Both the position numbers and the translations under genes were made by a program. Shown here piece after piece: positions 8,490 to 17,854 of a stretch of 43,680 bases of DNA. Below the pieces are notes generated by a model, which worked only from the letters and a program-made list of their open reading frames with translations, made no database searches and had not been told where the DNA came from. Every line of letters starts with the position of its first letter. Position 1 is the first letter of the stretch. Source of the stretch: an uncultured Sphingomonas sp. (GTDB lineage Bacteria; Pseudomonadota; Alphaproteobacteria; Sphingomonadales; Sphingomonadaceae); the NCBI GenBank assembly GCA_946482655.1, contig CAMLSA010000017.1, forward strand, positions 1-43,680, given 5' to 3'.

Positions 8490-8753
8490 TCAACGATCAC
8501 ACGCATCCCAGTCTCCCGCCTGGCAGGCGGCGACGCGTCTGCGCCATTCGGCGCGCTGGCGCTCGTAGCGCTCCTGCGCACGGCGGCCCGATTCGCGCAC
8601 ATCGGCATTCGAACGGTCGCGCCGGTCGACGACGGACTGGGCCCGGCGGTTGAGTTCGATCGTGCGCAGCCGGTCGGCGCGGCGTTCCGCGCTCTCGGCC
8701 CGCGCGAGGGCAGGGACGGCTAGGATCGACAATGCGAGCAGACAGCGGATCAT
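8490..8753 (-). CDS. Small secreted charged protein, unknown function
   Basis: 87 residues. Residues 1-19 (MIRCLLALSILAVPALARA) look like a Sec signal peptide. The mature part is almost entirely Arg/Glu/Asp-rich helix, ending with two cysteines (AACQAGDWDACDR) that could form a disulfide. I do not recognise a family; short Arg-rich periplasmic proteins of this kind occur in sphingomonads. A start four codons upstream (8765) is possible. It is divergent from the WYL-like gene. Confidence 0.65.
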   Translation of the reverse strand: MIRCLLALSILAVPALARAESAERRADRLRTIELNRRAQSVVDRRDRSNADVRESGRRAQERYERQRAEWRRRVAACQAGDWDACDR

Positions 8754-8840
8754 ATCGGGCCCCATAATATCGCCCCGCTTGCGCCAGCCTGAACCGCGCC
8801 GTGCTTGCGTTGTCATCAATGCCCCGATATGCGCCCGCCA

Positions 8841-9206
8841 ATGTCCACTCCGCGTAAGACCCTGTCGCTTGGCCGCGTCGCCACGCCCATCGCCGGCGCC
8901 GCCCTGTCGACCGAAGCCGAACTGATCGCTCAGGCGATCCGCCGCAAGCTGTGCATCGTCGCGATCTACAACCGCACCAGCATGCAGATCGCCCCGCACA
9001 TCCTCTACACCAAGCATGATGACCTGTTCATCGACGGCGTGGCGATGCTGCGCGACGGCAAGGTCCCCGCCGAGCTCAAGCTCGGCACCTTCAAGCTGGC
9101 AGGGCTGAACAATGTCTCGCTGACCGCCGAGCCATTCGCGGTCCAGTCGCTCTTCAATCCCGCCGACGCCAAATATGAGGGCGTCGCGGTCGCCAAGGTC
9201 TCCTAG
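8841..9206 (+). CDS. Small WYL-domain-like protein
   Basis: 121 residues. The pattern AELIAQAIRRKLCIVAIYN, then IAPHILYTKHDDLFIDGVAM, then ELKLGTFKLAGLNNVSLT resembles a lone WYL domain: the helix-strand start, the P-H-x-L turn, the re-entrant strand and the FKL-x-x-L-x-x-V end. WYL domains sense ligands or nucleic acid in bacterial regulators, normally fused to a helix-turn-helix; none is present here. Function is unknown. Start is uncertain (ATG 8829 or 8841); no clear ribosome site is seen. Its stop interleaves with that of the convergent ispE inside a CTAG. Confidence 0.6.
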   Translation: MSTPRKTLSLGRVATPIAGAALSTEAELIAQAIRRKLCIVAIYNRTSMQIAPHILYTKHDDLFIDGVAMLRDGKVPAELKLGTFKLAGLNNVSLTAEPFAVQSLFNPADAKYEGVAVAKVS

Positions 9207-10042
9207 CGAAGCCTGGTCGCGAGCCGCCACCAGCCCGGCCGGGCGGCGGCGATCGCCCGATCGGCGGCGTCGCGTTCCTCGGCACGATCGAACAGCGCGA
9301 AACAGGTCGCGCCGGATCCGGACATGCGGGCGAGCAGCACGCCCGATCGCGCCGCCAGCGTCGTCACGACCTCACCGATCACCGGACAGAGCGTTCGCGC
9401 CGGCGGCTCGAGATCGTTGCGGCCGGCCAGTGCGACCGACAGCGGATCGCCCACCGCCAGGGGCCCCCGATCGACTCGGTCCCACGCGCTGAACACCGGT
9501 CCGGTCGCCAGCGGCACGCCAGGATTGACGAGCAACAAGGGGATCCCGGCAAGCCCGGCGGCTTCGACCGGAACAAGTTCGTCGCCGCGCCCGTCGCCGC
9601 GCACCGCCACCGAGGCCAGGCAAGCCGGCACGTCGGCCCCCAGCTCGGCTGCCAGCCGGCTCAGGCGCGGGTCTTCGATGCCGATGCGGTGGATGTCCGC
9701 CAGCAGCCGCAGCATCGCCGCCGCGTCCGCCGATCCGCCGCCGATCCCCGCGGCCACCGGCAGCCGCTTATCGAGCCGGACCGCGGGGGGCTCGTCCGGG
9801 CCGAGCATCGCCGCGAGCCTTCGCGCCGCGCGCATCACCAGATTATCTTCGGGATCCTCGTTCCGCAGAATGTCGGCGAAGGGGCCGGTCAGCGACAGCC
9901 GCGACGGGCCGGGGACGGTTTCCAGAAGATCGCCATCCTCGGCGAAGGCGAACAGCGTCTCGATGTCATGATAGCCGTCCGCGCGCCGCCGCCGGACGTG
10001 GAGCGCGAGATTGATCTTGGCATGGGCCGTCTGGGTCGTCAC
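9203..10042 (-). CDS. ispE: 4-diphosphocytidyl-2-C-methyl-D-erythritol kinase
   Basis: 279 residues of the GHMP kinase family, phosphorylating CDP-methylerythritol in the non-mevalonate isoprenoid pathway. Visible: the start TTQTAHAKINLALHVRRRR, the ATP loop LPVAAGIGGGSADAAAMLRL, and the C-terminal MSGSGATCFALFD. The GTG at 10042 overlaps the stop of the upstream TPR gene as GTGA, which indicates coupling, and begins directly before the conserved AKINL block. The gene ends in a CTAG shared with the convergent WYL-like gene. Confidence 0.95.
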   Translation of the reverse strand: MTTQTAHAKINLALHVRRRRADGYHDIETLFAFAEDGDLLETVPGPSRLSLTGPFADILRNEDPEDNLVMRAARRLAAMLGPDEPPAVRLDKRLPVAAGIGGGSADAAAMLRLLADIHRIGIEDPRLSRLAAELGADVPACLASVAVRGDGRGDELVPVEAAGLAGIPLLLVNPGVPLATGPVFSAWDRVDRGPLAVGDPLSVALAGRNDLEPPARTLCPVIGEVVTTLAARSGVLLARMSGSGATCFALFDRAEERDAADRAIAAARPGWWRLATRLR

Positions 10043-11691
10043 TTCGCCGTCAAGGCGTCGGTCAGTCCGTCGGCGAGCTTGCGGTTGATGCGCTCGGCGC
10101 TCGGCTTGTCGGCCTGGACCAGCGCGGCGCGCCAGGCATAGCGCGCCTCGATCCGCCGCCCGGTCGTCCAATAGACGTCGCCGAGATGTTCGTTCATCAC
10201 CGATTGGCCGGGATCACCCGATACGGCACGTTCGAGCGCCGCGATCGCGCCGGCATAATTGCCGCGCTTGTAGTGGAGCCAGCCGAGCGAGTCGGCGATC
10301 GCCGCGTCATTGGGATCGAGCGCGCTCGCCCGTTCGATGTAGGCCTGGGCCTCGGCGAGATTCTCGCCGCGGTCGAGCATGCCGTAGCCGATATAGTTCA
10401 GCACGATCGCCTGACCCGGATCGACCTTGTTCGCCTGGTGCAGCAAAGCCTTCGCGGCGGGCCAATCGCCGGCCCGGTCGAGCGCGCCGGCCCTGAGGAA
10501 GAGATGGGCCCAGTTCGGCTGGCCTCGGGCGGTGTCCAGATCGATGGCGTGCTGATAGGCCTGAGCCGCCTCGGCATGGCGATTGAGATCGGACAATATG
10601 CTGCCCAGTTCGACGAAGGCGCCCGCGTCCGCACCGGGCCGTTCGGTGACCCTTTTCGCATCGGCGAGGGCGCCTTCGCGATTACCGGTCGCCAACAGGA
10701 TGCTGGTACGCTGCTGGCGTGCGGCTTCCCACAGCGGATTGTCCTGCGAGATGCGCCCGAGCAGGGCGAGCCCCGCATCGGAATAGCCGTTCGATGCGAG
10801 CAGATCGGCGGTGGCGATCACCGCCGCGACATTGTCGGGCGCCAGATAGGTCGCGAGCCGGGCAAGCTGGAGCGAGATCGGTGAGCGGCCGTCGCCCTTC
10901 ACGTCGATCGCCAGCTGCGCGAACAATTCGGCCAGACCCTGTGCGGGCGTGTCGATCGCGCCGGCCGAGAGCTTGTTCGCGTCGAGTGCAGCGCGCGCCA
11001 TCGCGAATTCGGGGCGGCCGCCGTCGAGCAGCGCCCGCGCCTTGGCGGCATCGCCGCGCTTGGCGAGCAGCGCCGCTGCGGCGAGCTGAAGGCGCAGCGC
11101 GCGTGCGTCGTTGGCCGCTATCAGGCGGCGCAGATCGGCGAGCACTTCGGTGCGCCCGGCGGTGAGCGCGATCAGCAGGTGATGGTCGCGCGAATAGGCG
11201 TTGGCGAGCTGCGAACCCGGCACCGGCGCGACCAGCCGGGCCGGATCATGGGCTTTCTGCCCCACCGCGACCCAGCCCCGCATCACGGGCACTAGAAAGC
11301 CGAACACCTGCTCGCGCTCGATCCGGTGGATGATCGACGAGGCGAGCTTCCAGTCCATGGCGGTGACGGCATCGGCGAGCAGCATCAGCACCCCGTCGGG
11401 CGGTAGCGCCTTGGCCCTGTCGAGCTGGTGCGCGGCAAGGCTCGCCAGCTTGTAGTTGCCGGCGGTCAAGGCCTGGCGGTAGGTGCGCAGCGCCAGCCGC
11501 TTGTCGCCCGGCGACTCCTGAAGCAGGCGCGCATAGCTGGCGGCGGCCGCATCGGGCATCCCCCCGGCATCGGCGAGACGGGCGCGCACATATTGCCGCA
11601 TCTCCGACGCCGAATCGGTGACCATCGCCGAGGCGGAGACGGGCCACGCCAGCAGAAGCCCCGCAACCAGTGCTGTGCGATTCCGCTTCAT
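10039..11691 (-). CDS. Exported TPR-repeat protein
   Basis: 550 residues with a signal peptide (MKRNRTALVAGLLLAWPVSASA) and TPR/TPR-like helix pairs along most of its length; the clearest are around AEAAQAYQHAIDLDTARGQ, YIERASALDPNDAAIADSLG and YAGAIAALERAVSGDPGQS in the C-terminal third. There is no lipobox, so it is probably periplasmic. TPR proteins are scaffolds; no partner can be named. The ATG at 11691 follows GGGAG; a TTG two codons upstream is less likely. It precedes ispE with a 4-base overlap, an association seen in alphaproteobacteria. Confidence 0.88.
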   Translation of the reverse strand: MKRNRTALVAGLLLAWPVSASAMVTDSASEMRQYVRARLADAGGMPDAAAASYARLLQESPGDKRLALRTYRQALTAGNYKLASLAAHQLDRAKALPPDGVLMLLADAVTAMDWKLASSIIHRIEREQVFGFLVPVMRGWVAVGQKAHDPARLVAPVPGSQLANAYSRDHHLLIALTAGRTEVLADLRRLIAANDARALRLQLAAAALLAKRGDAAKARALLDGGRPEFAMARAALDANKLSAGAIDTPAQGLAELFAQLAIDVKGDGRSPISLQLARLATYLAPDNVAAVIATADLLASNGYSDAGLALLGRISQDNPLWEAARQQRTSILLATGNREGALADAKRVTERPGADAGAFVELGSILSDLNRHAEAAQAYQHAIDLDTARGQPNWAHLFLRAGALDRAGDWPAAKALLHQANKVDPGQAIVLNYIGYGMLDRGENLAEAQAYIERASALDPNDAAIADSLGWLHYKRGNYAGAIAALERAVSGDPGQSVMNEHLGDVYWTTGRRIEARYAWRAALVQADKPSAERINRKLADGLTDALTAK

Positions 11692-11946
11692 ATGCAACTC
11701 CCACCGACCATGCCTGGATATCTACCGCATTATGCCCGCCCCGCACCAGCCCCCGCCATTTCACCCACACCGTATGATTGCTATTGCGAACAAATTGCAA
11801 AAGAGATAATGAGCTTTCTGCGGCCCGCGCCCTACGGGCCCACAGCGCCGGTCCGTCCATTTCTCGTCAGCCCTGGGGGAAGTACGGACGGGCCGGCGCA
11901 TCTCGTCGAGGCTGTTCTTCTCGACGGGCCGCGCTAAAAAGCCGCC

Positions 11947-12540
11947 ATGACGCTTCGTTCGATCTTCACCGCGCTCGGGCTGCTGCTGGCCGCGCCCGCT
12001 TCCGCCGCCCCCGACCAGGTCGAGGTCTCGATCAAGACCAGCGAAGGGACGATCATCGTCGCCGTGGATCGGCGCCGCGCTCCGATCACCGCCGGCAATT
12101 TCCTCGCCTATGTGGACAAGAAGAGGTTCGACAACAGCTATTTCTATCGCGCGGCACGGGCCAAGGGCGGTGCGCCGCTGGGCTTCGTCCAGGGCGGAAT
12201 TCGGAACAATCCGGTCCGTACCTTGCCGCCGATCGCGCATGAGCCGACGAGCAAGACCGGCCTTCGTCATGTCGACGGCGCCCTGTCGATGGCGCGAAAC
12301 CAGCCCGGCTCCGCGACCGGCGACTTCTTTATCCTGGTCGGCGCCCAGCCGTCGATGGACGCCCAGCCGGGCGCGCGCGGCGACAATGCCGGCTATGCCG
12401 TCTTCGGCAAGGTCGTGTCGGGCATGCCGGTGGTCAAGCGCATATTGAAGGCCAGGACCTGGCCGGGCGGCTCGGCCGCGATGAAGGGTCAACTGATCGA
12501 GAAGCCGATCAAGATCATCGAGGCCCGGCGCGTGGGCTAA
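11947..12540 (+). CDS. Exported peptidyl-prolyl cis-trans isomerase, cyclophilin type
   Basis: 197 residues: a signal peptide (to about residue 21, ending PASAAP), then a compact cyclophilin domain. Seen: KTSEGTIIVAVDRRRAPITA, NFLAYVDKKRFDNSYFYRA, FVQGGI, LSMARNQPGSATGDFFILVG and YAVFGKVVSGMPVVKRI. The F-x-R-x pattern is partly altered (FYRAA) but the Q and the SMAR block are kept. It should assist folding of exported proteins in the periplasm. It is a single-gene unit, divergent from the TPR gene across a 255-base gap and convergent with the TonB receptor (6 bases between stops). Confidence 0.92.
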   Translation: MTLRSIFTALGLLLAAPASAAPDQVEVSIKTSEGTIIVAVDRRRAPITAGNFLAYVDKKRFDNSYFYRAARAKGGAPLGFVQGGIRNNPVRTLPPIAHEPTSKTGLRHVDGALSMARNQPGSATGDFFILVGAQPSMDAQPGARGDNAGYAVFGKVVSGMPVVKRILKARTWPGGSAAMKGQLIEKPIKIIEARRVG

Positions 12541-12546
12541 TCCTCG

Positions 12547-14970
12547 TCAAAAGCTCGTGTCGATCCCGAGCCGGATCGTGCGCGGGCGCAGCGGGGTGAT
12601 CTGCCCGCCGCCACTGGCCGCGAAAGGGGTGCCGAGCGCGAAACGGTTGCCGATTGCGTCGGTCAGATTGGTGACGCCGAGGGTGACGCCGAGATCGGGT
12701 CGGCCGACCCGGGCGATCAGCGCGGTGTCAAGATAGTCGCCCTGGAGATCGCCGAGGATCGGACCGATGCCGAGCCGCGACTTACCGATATAGCGCGCCC
12801 AGCCGTTGAGCCTGAGCTCGAGCGTCCCGCCGATCGGAATCCGGTAGTCCGCGCCGATCCGGGTGGTGAGGCGCGCGACATTGGGGATGCGGCTCTGCCC
12901 GCCGGTGCGCGCGCCGGTGAAGACGTTGACCGGGTCAGAGGCAAGCACGAGCAGCAGCGACGGCGAGGGATCGGTCACGCGGCTGTCGTTGTAGGTGGCG
13001 GCGAGATCGAGGATCAGTCCGTCCAGCGGCCGCCAGCCGAGCGCGGCGCTCAGCGAATAGATCCGCCCGTCGCCGATGTTATCCGTGCTCGGCAGGCCCC
13101 CGCCGTCGATGAAGTCGGCCTGGATATCGTCCCATTTGGTGTAGGAGAGGCTGAGCGACAGATCCACCGCATCGCGACCGCGCAGGCCGTAGCGCAGGCC
13201 GGTCTCCATCGTCTGGACCCGATCGTTGCGGAAGCGCCGGACATAGCCCGCCTCGATCGCGAGCCCGCCAGGACGGAAACCCTGCTGATAGCGCGCATAG
13301 GCGATCAGCCCGGGGACCAGCGCAGCCGAGACCGAGGCGGACGGCAGCAGCCGTTTCTCGCCGCGGCTGGCGACGATGGCGGCGCGGCGCGCGGTTTCGA
13401 CCGCGAGGTCGGTGGCGGTGCCGAAGCCGCGCAGCGGCGCGGGATTGTCGGCGCCGCCGCCAAGCTTCGACCAAGTGTGCCGCACGCCTCCGGTGATCGT
13501 CAGGCCCCCGGCCGGCTCGATGCTCGCCTCCCCGTAGACGGTGAGCTCGCGGATGCGGTTGGCCACGCCGGTGGCCGGGGCCGGCGCGCCGACCGGCCCC
13601 AGTGACCGGTAGAGATCGGTGCGGTTGCGGGTGTAGCTCGCCCCCAGCACCCACCCATAGCCATCGCGCGTCGGCCGCCACAGCCGGTTTTCGCTGGCGA
13701 ACATGCGGGTGCGGTTGCGCTGGGTGAACTGCTGGTCGGGGCCGCCCGCCAAGCTCGCGTCGTAACGCTCGTCGAGATGCTGGCGAACCAGGCCCGTCGA
13801 GGAGAGGAAGGAGATGCCGCCGTACCAGCTCTTGGCGACGACCAGCTCGCCCAGCGCATATTCGGCGTCGAAGCCACCCGGCGTGCGGCTGGCGCGGGTC
13901 AGCGGAGGCTGGTCGCGGTCGGCATATTGGCTGTCGCGGCCGTGATTGTCCTGGAACACGCCACCGAGATCGACCGTCCAGCCATCCCCCGCATCGATCC
14001 GCAGGGCGGCGCGGCCGCCGACGATGCGGGTGCGGTTGATATCCTTCTTCTGCCGCCATTTATCATCGATATAGCCGCCCTCGCCGATGCCGTAGCCTAC
14101 CGCGCGCAGCGCCACGCGATCGCCGGCGATCGGCAGGTTGACCAGCCCGCCGATGTCGCCCGAGGGATCGCCGTGCCGGGTCGCCGAGACGCCCGCCGAC
14201 AGCCCCGCGCCGATCTCCCCCAGCCGCGCGGGATTGCGGACGATGCGGATCACCCCGCCCAGCGAGCCCGCGCCGTAGAGCGTGCCCTGCGGTCCCTCGA
14301 GGATCTCGACCGACCGTATGTCGTAGAGCCGGAGATCGGGATCGGGGGCGTTGTAGGTCAGCCGCATGTCGCCCAGATACTGGCCGACGGTCGCCTGGGT
14401 CGGGCCGGTGAAGCTCGAATCGGCGATGCCGCGGATGAACAGCTTGTTGCGGCCCGCACCGAGATGAGTGGACGACAGGCTCGCGCCCTTCGACAGGATC
14501 GATTCCATGCCCTGCTCGCCTCCGAAGCGGAGATCGGCGCCGTCGAGGAGGTTGACCGATCCGGCGAAGTCCCTGAGCCGCGTGTCGCGTTTCGAGCCGG
14601 TGACGATGATCGGCTCGCCGGCCTCTTCGGGAACGGCCGAGGCCGGCGCGTGGACAGGCCGGCGCCGGGCCTCGGGCACGGCTGCCACGATCCGGAAGCT
14701 GTTCGCGCCGACCACGACGAGCCGGCCGCGGCTGCCGCGCAGCAGCCGGCGCAGCGCCTCTTCGCCGCTCATCCGCCCCTTGAGCGCGGCCACCCGCATG
14801 CTCCAGATCGCGCCGTCGGCGACGCTGACGCTCGCGCCGGTCTGCGCCGCGAGCGCCGCGACCGCGTCGCTGAGCCGTCCCGCCGGGAGGTTGAGCGCCG
14901 TCTGCTCGGCGTCGGCCGGCACGGTCGCGACGAGCAGCGGAAGGCTGACCAAGGCGAGCGTCCGGTTCAC
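12547..14970 (-). CDS. FecA-like TonB-dependent receptor with STN signalling domain
   Basis: 807 residues. After the signal peptide comes a secretin/TonB N-terminal (STN) domain of about residues 25-95 (LNLPAGRLSDAVAALAAQTG is typical). The plug follows, with TonB-box-like EPIIVTGSKRD, IRGIADSSFTG and VEILEGPQGTLYGAGSLGGV, then a 22-strand-type barrel ending IRLGIDTSF. The STN domain talks to FecR, so the receptor both imports a siderophore or other ligand and signals its presence. The GTG at 14970 overlaps the FecR stop as GTGA and begins a normal signal peptide; an ATG at 14994 would put eight non-signal residues in front. Ligand unknown. Confidence 0.9.
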   Translation of the reverse strand: MNRTLALVSLPLLVATVPADAEQTALNLPAGRLSDAVAALAAQTGASVSVADGAIWSMRVAALKGRMSGEEALRRLLRGSRGRLVVVGANSFRIVAAVPEARRRPVHAPASAVPEEAGEPIIVTGSKRDTRLRDFAGSVNLLDGADLRFGGEQGMESILSKGASLSSTHLGAGRNKLFIRGIADSSFTGPTQATVGQYLGDMRLTYNAPDPDLRLYDIRSVEILEGPQGTLYGAGSLGGVIRIVRNPARLGEIGAGLSAGVSATRHGDPSGDIGGLVNLPIAGDRVALRAVGYGIGEGGYIDDKWRQKKDINRTRIVGGRAALRIDAGDGWTVDLGGVFQDNHGRDSQYADRDQPPLTRASRTPGGFDAEYALGELVVAKSWYGGISFLSSTGLVRQHLDERYDASLAGGPDQQFTQRNRTRMFASENRLWRPTRDGYGWVLGASYTRNRTDLYRSLGPVGAPAPATGVANRIRELTVYGEASIEPAGGLTITGGVRHTWSKLGGGADNPAPLRGFGTATDLAVETARRAAIVASRGEKRLLPSASVSAALVPGLIAYARYQQGFRPGGLAIEAGYVRRFRNDRVQTMETGLRYGLRGRDAVDLSLSLSYTKWDDIQADFIDGGGLPSTDNIGDGRIYSLSAALGWRPLDGLILDLAATYNDSRVTDPSPSLLLVLASDPVNVFTGARTGGQSRIPNVARLTTRIGADYRIPIGGTLELRLNGWARYIGKSRLGIGPILGDLQGDYLDTALIARVGRPDLGVTLGVTNLTDAIGNRFALGTPFAASGGGQITPLRPRTIRLGIDTSF

Positions 14971-15902
14971 TGGCTCTTGGGAGACAAGACCCATTCCTGT
15001 CCGCGCTTGCTGACCTCGAGGTCGAGCAGCGGAGCCAGGCGGACGATATCCTCGCCGTCGCCTAGACTCAGCACCCCCCGGAAGCGCCGGTCGGCGATGC
15101 GTGGATCGGCGTGCACGGTCTGGCCCGACCAGCGGGTGAGGTCGGCGGCGACCTCGGCCATGGTCTGGCCGTCATAGATCAGGCGGCCGTCCTTCCAGCC
15201 CGCGACCGAGGCGGTGGAGATATTGCCGAGCGCGAGCAGCGCGTCGCCGTCCATGGCGCGTAACGTACGGCCCGCGTCGAGCCGCACCGCGGTGCTGTCC
15301 GGATTGTAGATCACCGCGCCCTCGGCGACCTGAACGGCGGTCGTCCTGCCCTCGCGCAGCACGTTGAAGCGGGTGCCGACATCGATCAGCGTCGCATCGC
15401 CGACCTCGACCTTGAACGGCGCATTGACGTTGTGGACGACATCGAACAGCGCCTCGCCGCGGTGAAGCGCCGCGTAGCGGGGATCGTCGCGATCGAGCGT
15501 GATCGCCGTGCCGCCGTTCAGCGCGATCAGGCTGCCGTCTTCGAGATTGACGGTCCTGCGCTCGCCGGGCGCGGTCCGGACCTGATAGAGCGACGGCTGG
15601 CGGTCGATCATGCCGAGGCCGACCAACACCGCGACCGATGCGGCGAGAGCGCCGCCCAGCCATGTGCGCCGGTTGAACGAGCGGCGAGGCGGGACGACAA
15701 CCGGCCGGGTCGGGGGCGGCGCACTTTCCAGCAGATCGGCCATGTCCGCGTCGGCGGCCGCAAGCCGGTGATAGGTCTCGGCATGCGCGGGATCGGCAGC
15801 CAGCCAAGCCTCGAAATCCTCCCAGCCGTCAAAGGCCGGATCGCGCAGGCGGATCACCCAATCGAGTGCCGCAACTTCCATATCGTCCTTGTCCTCAGCC
15901 AT
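14967..15902 (-). CDS. FecR family anti-sigma regulator
   Basis: 311 residues. The cytoplasmic N-terminus has the DUF4880-like block ALDWVIRLRDPAFDGWEDFE, then HAETYHRLAA; one membrane segment lies around GGALAASVAVLVGLGMI; the periplasmic FecR domain follows (RTVNLEDGSLIALNGGTAI, GEALFDVVHN, FKVEVGDATLIDVGTRFNV) and a STN-like C-terminal part. It should hold the FecI-like sigma factor and respond to the receptor's STN domain. ATG at 15902 is chosen with GGGGAAG upstream. A GTG at 15944, overlapping the sigma stop as GTGA, is an alternative that would add 14 residues. Confidence 0.9.
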   Translation of the reverse strand: MAEDKDDMEVAALDWVIRLRDPAFDGWEDFEAWLAADPAHAETYHRLAAADADMADLLESAPPPTRPVVVPPRRSFNRRTWLGGALAASVAVLVGLGMIDRQPSLYQVRTAPGERRTVNLEDGSLIALNGGTAITLDRDDPRYAALHRGEALFDVVHNVNAPFKVEVGDATLIDVGTRFNVLREGRTTAVQVAEGAVIYNPDSTAVRLDAGRTLRAMDGDALLALGNISTASVAGWKDGRLIYDGQTMAEVAADLTRWSGQTVHADPRIADRRFRGVLSLGDGEDIVRLAPLLDLEVSKRGQEWVLSPKSQ

Positions 15903-15940
15903 GAAAAAGCTTCCCCAAGAGCAGGACGGAGTCGAACGCT

Positions 15941-16453
15941 TCACTCCTCATCGAATTTCATCCTGAGCTCGATCATCGCCCGATAGGCGCGCCTGAGGTC
16001 GCTCTCGACGGTGCTCAGGCTTACGCCGAATTCCGCCGCGATGTCGCGTTGGCCGATGCCGTCGATGCGGTGGCGGCGGAAGATCGCCGCCGGCCTTTCG
16101 CCGAGCGCGTCGAGCGCGGCCTGGGCGAGACGAAGCTGTTCGCGGGCGATCAGTCTGCGCTCGCTCAAGGGATCGTCGGACTGGCCGGGCAGGGTGGTTG
16201 CGGCTTCGGTCCAGTCATGGTCGCGCTTGATCGCCTGCTGTCGCGATCGGTAGCGGTCGAGCATCAGATTATTGGCGGCGCGATAGAGATAGGACAGCGG
16301 CTGCGCGACCGGACCGGCCGGTGCCGCCGCGACCTTCAGCCATAATTCCTGCAGCAGATCTTCGGCCGCGTCGCCGGCGCCATGCGCGCGCAGAAAGGCG
16401 AGCAGCCGGTCGCGGTTCGACAGGAAGACGGCCTCAAGGCCGGTGCTGTTCAT
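15941..16453 (-). CDS. FecI-like ECF RNA polymerase sigma factor
   Basis: 170 residues with sigma-70 region 2 (FLRAHGAGDAAEDLLQELWL, then LSYLYRAANNLMLDRYRSR) and region 4 (LPA-type ERPAAIFRRHRIDGIGQRDI, followed by FGVSLSTVESDLRRAY). This is the iron-starvation FecI subgroup. Gene order sigma, FecR, STN receptor is the standard cell-surface signalling set. ATG at 16453 follows GCGGGGAC; an upstream in-frame start at 16483 is less good. No clear Fur box was found in the 190-base divergent gap to the CorA gene. Confidence 0.93.
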   Translation of the reverse strand: MNSTGLEAVFLSNRDRLLAFLRAHGAGDAAEDLLQELWLKVAAAPAGPVAQPLSYLYRAANNLMLDRYRSRQQAIKRDHDWTEAATTLPGQSDDPLSERRLIAREQLRLAQAALDALGERPAAIFRRHRIDGIGQRDIAAEFGVSLSTVESDLRRAYRAMIELRMKFDEE

Positions 16454-16642
16454 GTCCCCGCTCGCTTGCCTATCCACCCTCAACCCAGGGCGAGCGATCT
16501 ACACGGCCCGCCCCGCCGGTGCCAACGACTTCGTGAAAATGTCGCGTGGCCACTGGTCCAGACGGGGACGAGGCCGGACTGCCTTGATTCGCCGCCGCGC
16601 CGGTTGCAACGAGACTGTCATCGAGTGCGCCTAGCGCTGGGA

Positions 16643-17659
16643 GTGCGCGGAACGGGGGATCGGGCAACGGAAGGCAGCGGCCAATCGACGAATTCGGCCC
16701 CGGCGGGTCCGGGGCTCGTCTGGGGTTTCGATCTCGGCGGGGGACGGGCGTGTCCGACCGAGTCCTGCGAGCGGGAAGGACCGGGCTTTCGCTGGCTGCA
16801 CCTCAGTCTCGCGCACCAGGGCACCGCCAGCTGGATCGAGCGGCTCGAAACCCTGCCCGAGGATGTACGCGAGATGCTGCTGTCGCACGACAACCACCAG
16901 CAGGCGCTCGTCGATCGAGGTGTGGTCGCCTGCGTGCTGCACGATTTCGAGCGCGACTTCGAGCAGTCGGAGGCCCCCGAGATCGGCGCGCTGCGCTTCG
17001 CGCTGGTGCCGGACATGATGATCACCGCCCGGCTTCACCCCATCCGGTCGGCCGATATGGTCCGGCAAAAGCTGGCGCGGGGCGCGGGGATCGAGGAGCC
17101 GTCGGAGGCGCTCGACCTGCTGTTCGGCACGATCGCCGAGGGGATCGCCGCTGTGGTCCGCGATCTTGGCTTCGCCGTGCAAAGCTATGAGGACAGCTTG
17201 CTCGATGGCCGCGACCCGCCGAGCGCGCGCGGGCTGATGGTGATCCGCCGCCGGCACGCGCGGGTACATCGCATGATCGACGGCATGCGCGCGATATTCC
17301 GCCGCCTGGAAGGCGACGAGGACCTGCCCGAGGCGATGGTGGCGACCGTCGAGCGTCTGTCGCAGCGCATCCAGGCTCTCGGCGCCGATTCGCTGGGCGT
17401 GCAGCGGCAGATCCTGCAGCTGCGGGAAGAGATCGACATCCAGGTCGATCAGCGCACCAACCAGAATCTCTACATCCTGTCGATCATGACCGCCCTGCTG
17501 CTGCCGGCAACCTTCATCACCGGCATATTCGGCATGAACACCGGCGGCTTTCCCTGGGCGGATTCGCCCCGCGGTACCATGTATGCAACGATGCTCGCCT
17601 TCGCCGCGGCCGGCGCGACCTATATGTTCCTGAGATGGATGGGGTTCATGCGGAGATAA
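16643..17659 (+). CDS. CorA/ZntB family divalent metal ion transporter
   Basis: About 338 residues. The soluble funnel begins with GLVWGFDLGGG and WLHLSLAHQGTASWIERL; a long coiled helix follows (residues about 180-260). Two C-terminal membrane helices flank the family signature: YILSIMTALLLPATFITGIF then GMNTGGFPWADSP, and a last helix ending FLRWMGFMRR. The GMN motif defines the CorA superfamily; the G-G-F-P-W continuation fits ZntB-like members, which move Zn2+ rather than Mg2+. The start is uncertain: GTG at 16643 is assumed, and GTG at 16625 is possible; neither has a strong ribosome site. Confidence 0.85.
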   Translation: MRGTGDRATEGSGQSTNSAPAGPGLVWGFDLGGGRACPTESCEREGPGFRWLHLSLAHQGTASWIERLETLPEDVREMLLSHDNHQQALVDRGVVACVLHDFERDFEQSEAPEIGALRFALVPDMMITARLHPIRSADMVRQKLARGAGIEEPSEALDLLFGTIAEGIAAVVRDLGFAVQSYEDSLLDGRDPPSARGLMVIRRRHARVHRMIDGMRAIFRRLEGDEDLPEAMVATVERLSQRIQALGADSLGVQRQILQLREEIDIQVDQRTNQNLYILSIMTALLLPATFITGIFGMNTGGFPWADSPRGTMYATMLAFAAAGATYMFLRWMGFMRR

Positions 17660-17854
17660 ACCTCCTCTCCGGCATCCACGTCGCCCTCGGCACCGGGAGC
17701 CCAGCGGAGTAAAGCATCGGCTGGCCGTGCACCGTGGCGGCGCGGCGACGGATATCGGCCATTCCGGTCCAAAATGGACGAAAAGCAGCGATTGTGTCCC
17801 GATCGCGACATGCTTAACACGCGGTCAGCGGGGCTGTCACGAAAGGGGAGAAGC

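Noticed and set aside
11692..11946. Gene in the 255-base gap between the TPR and cyclophilin genes
   Set aside because: Open frames have no ribosome site or motif; only a short GGCCCG/CGGGCC stem (11822-11840) without a T run is seen.
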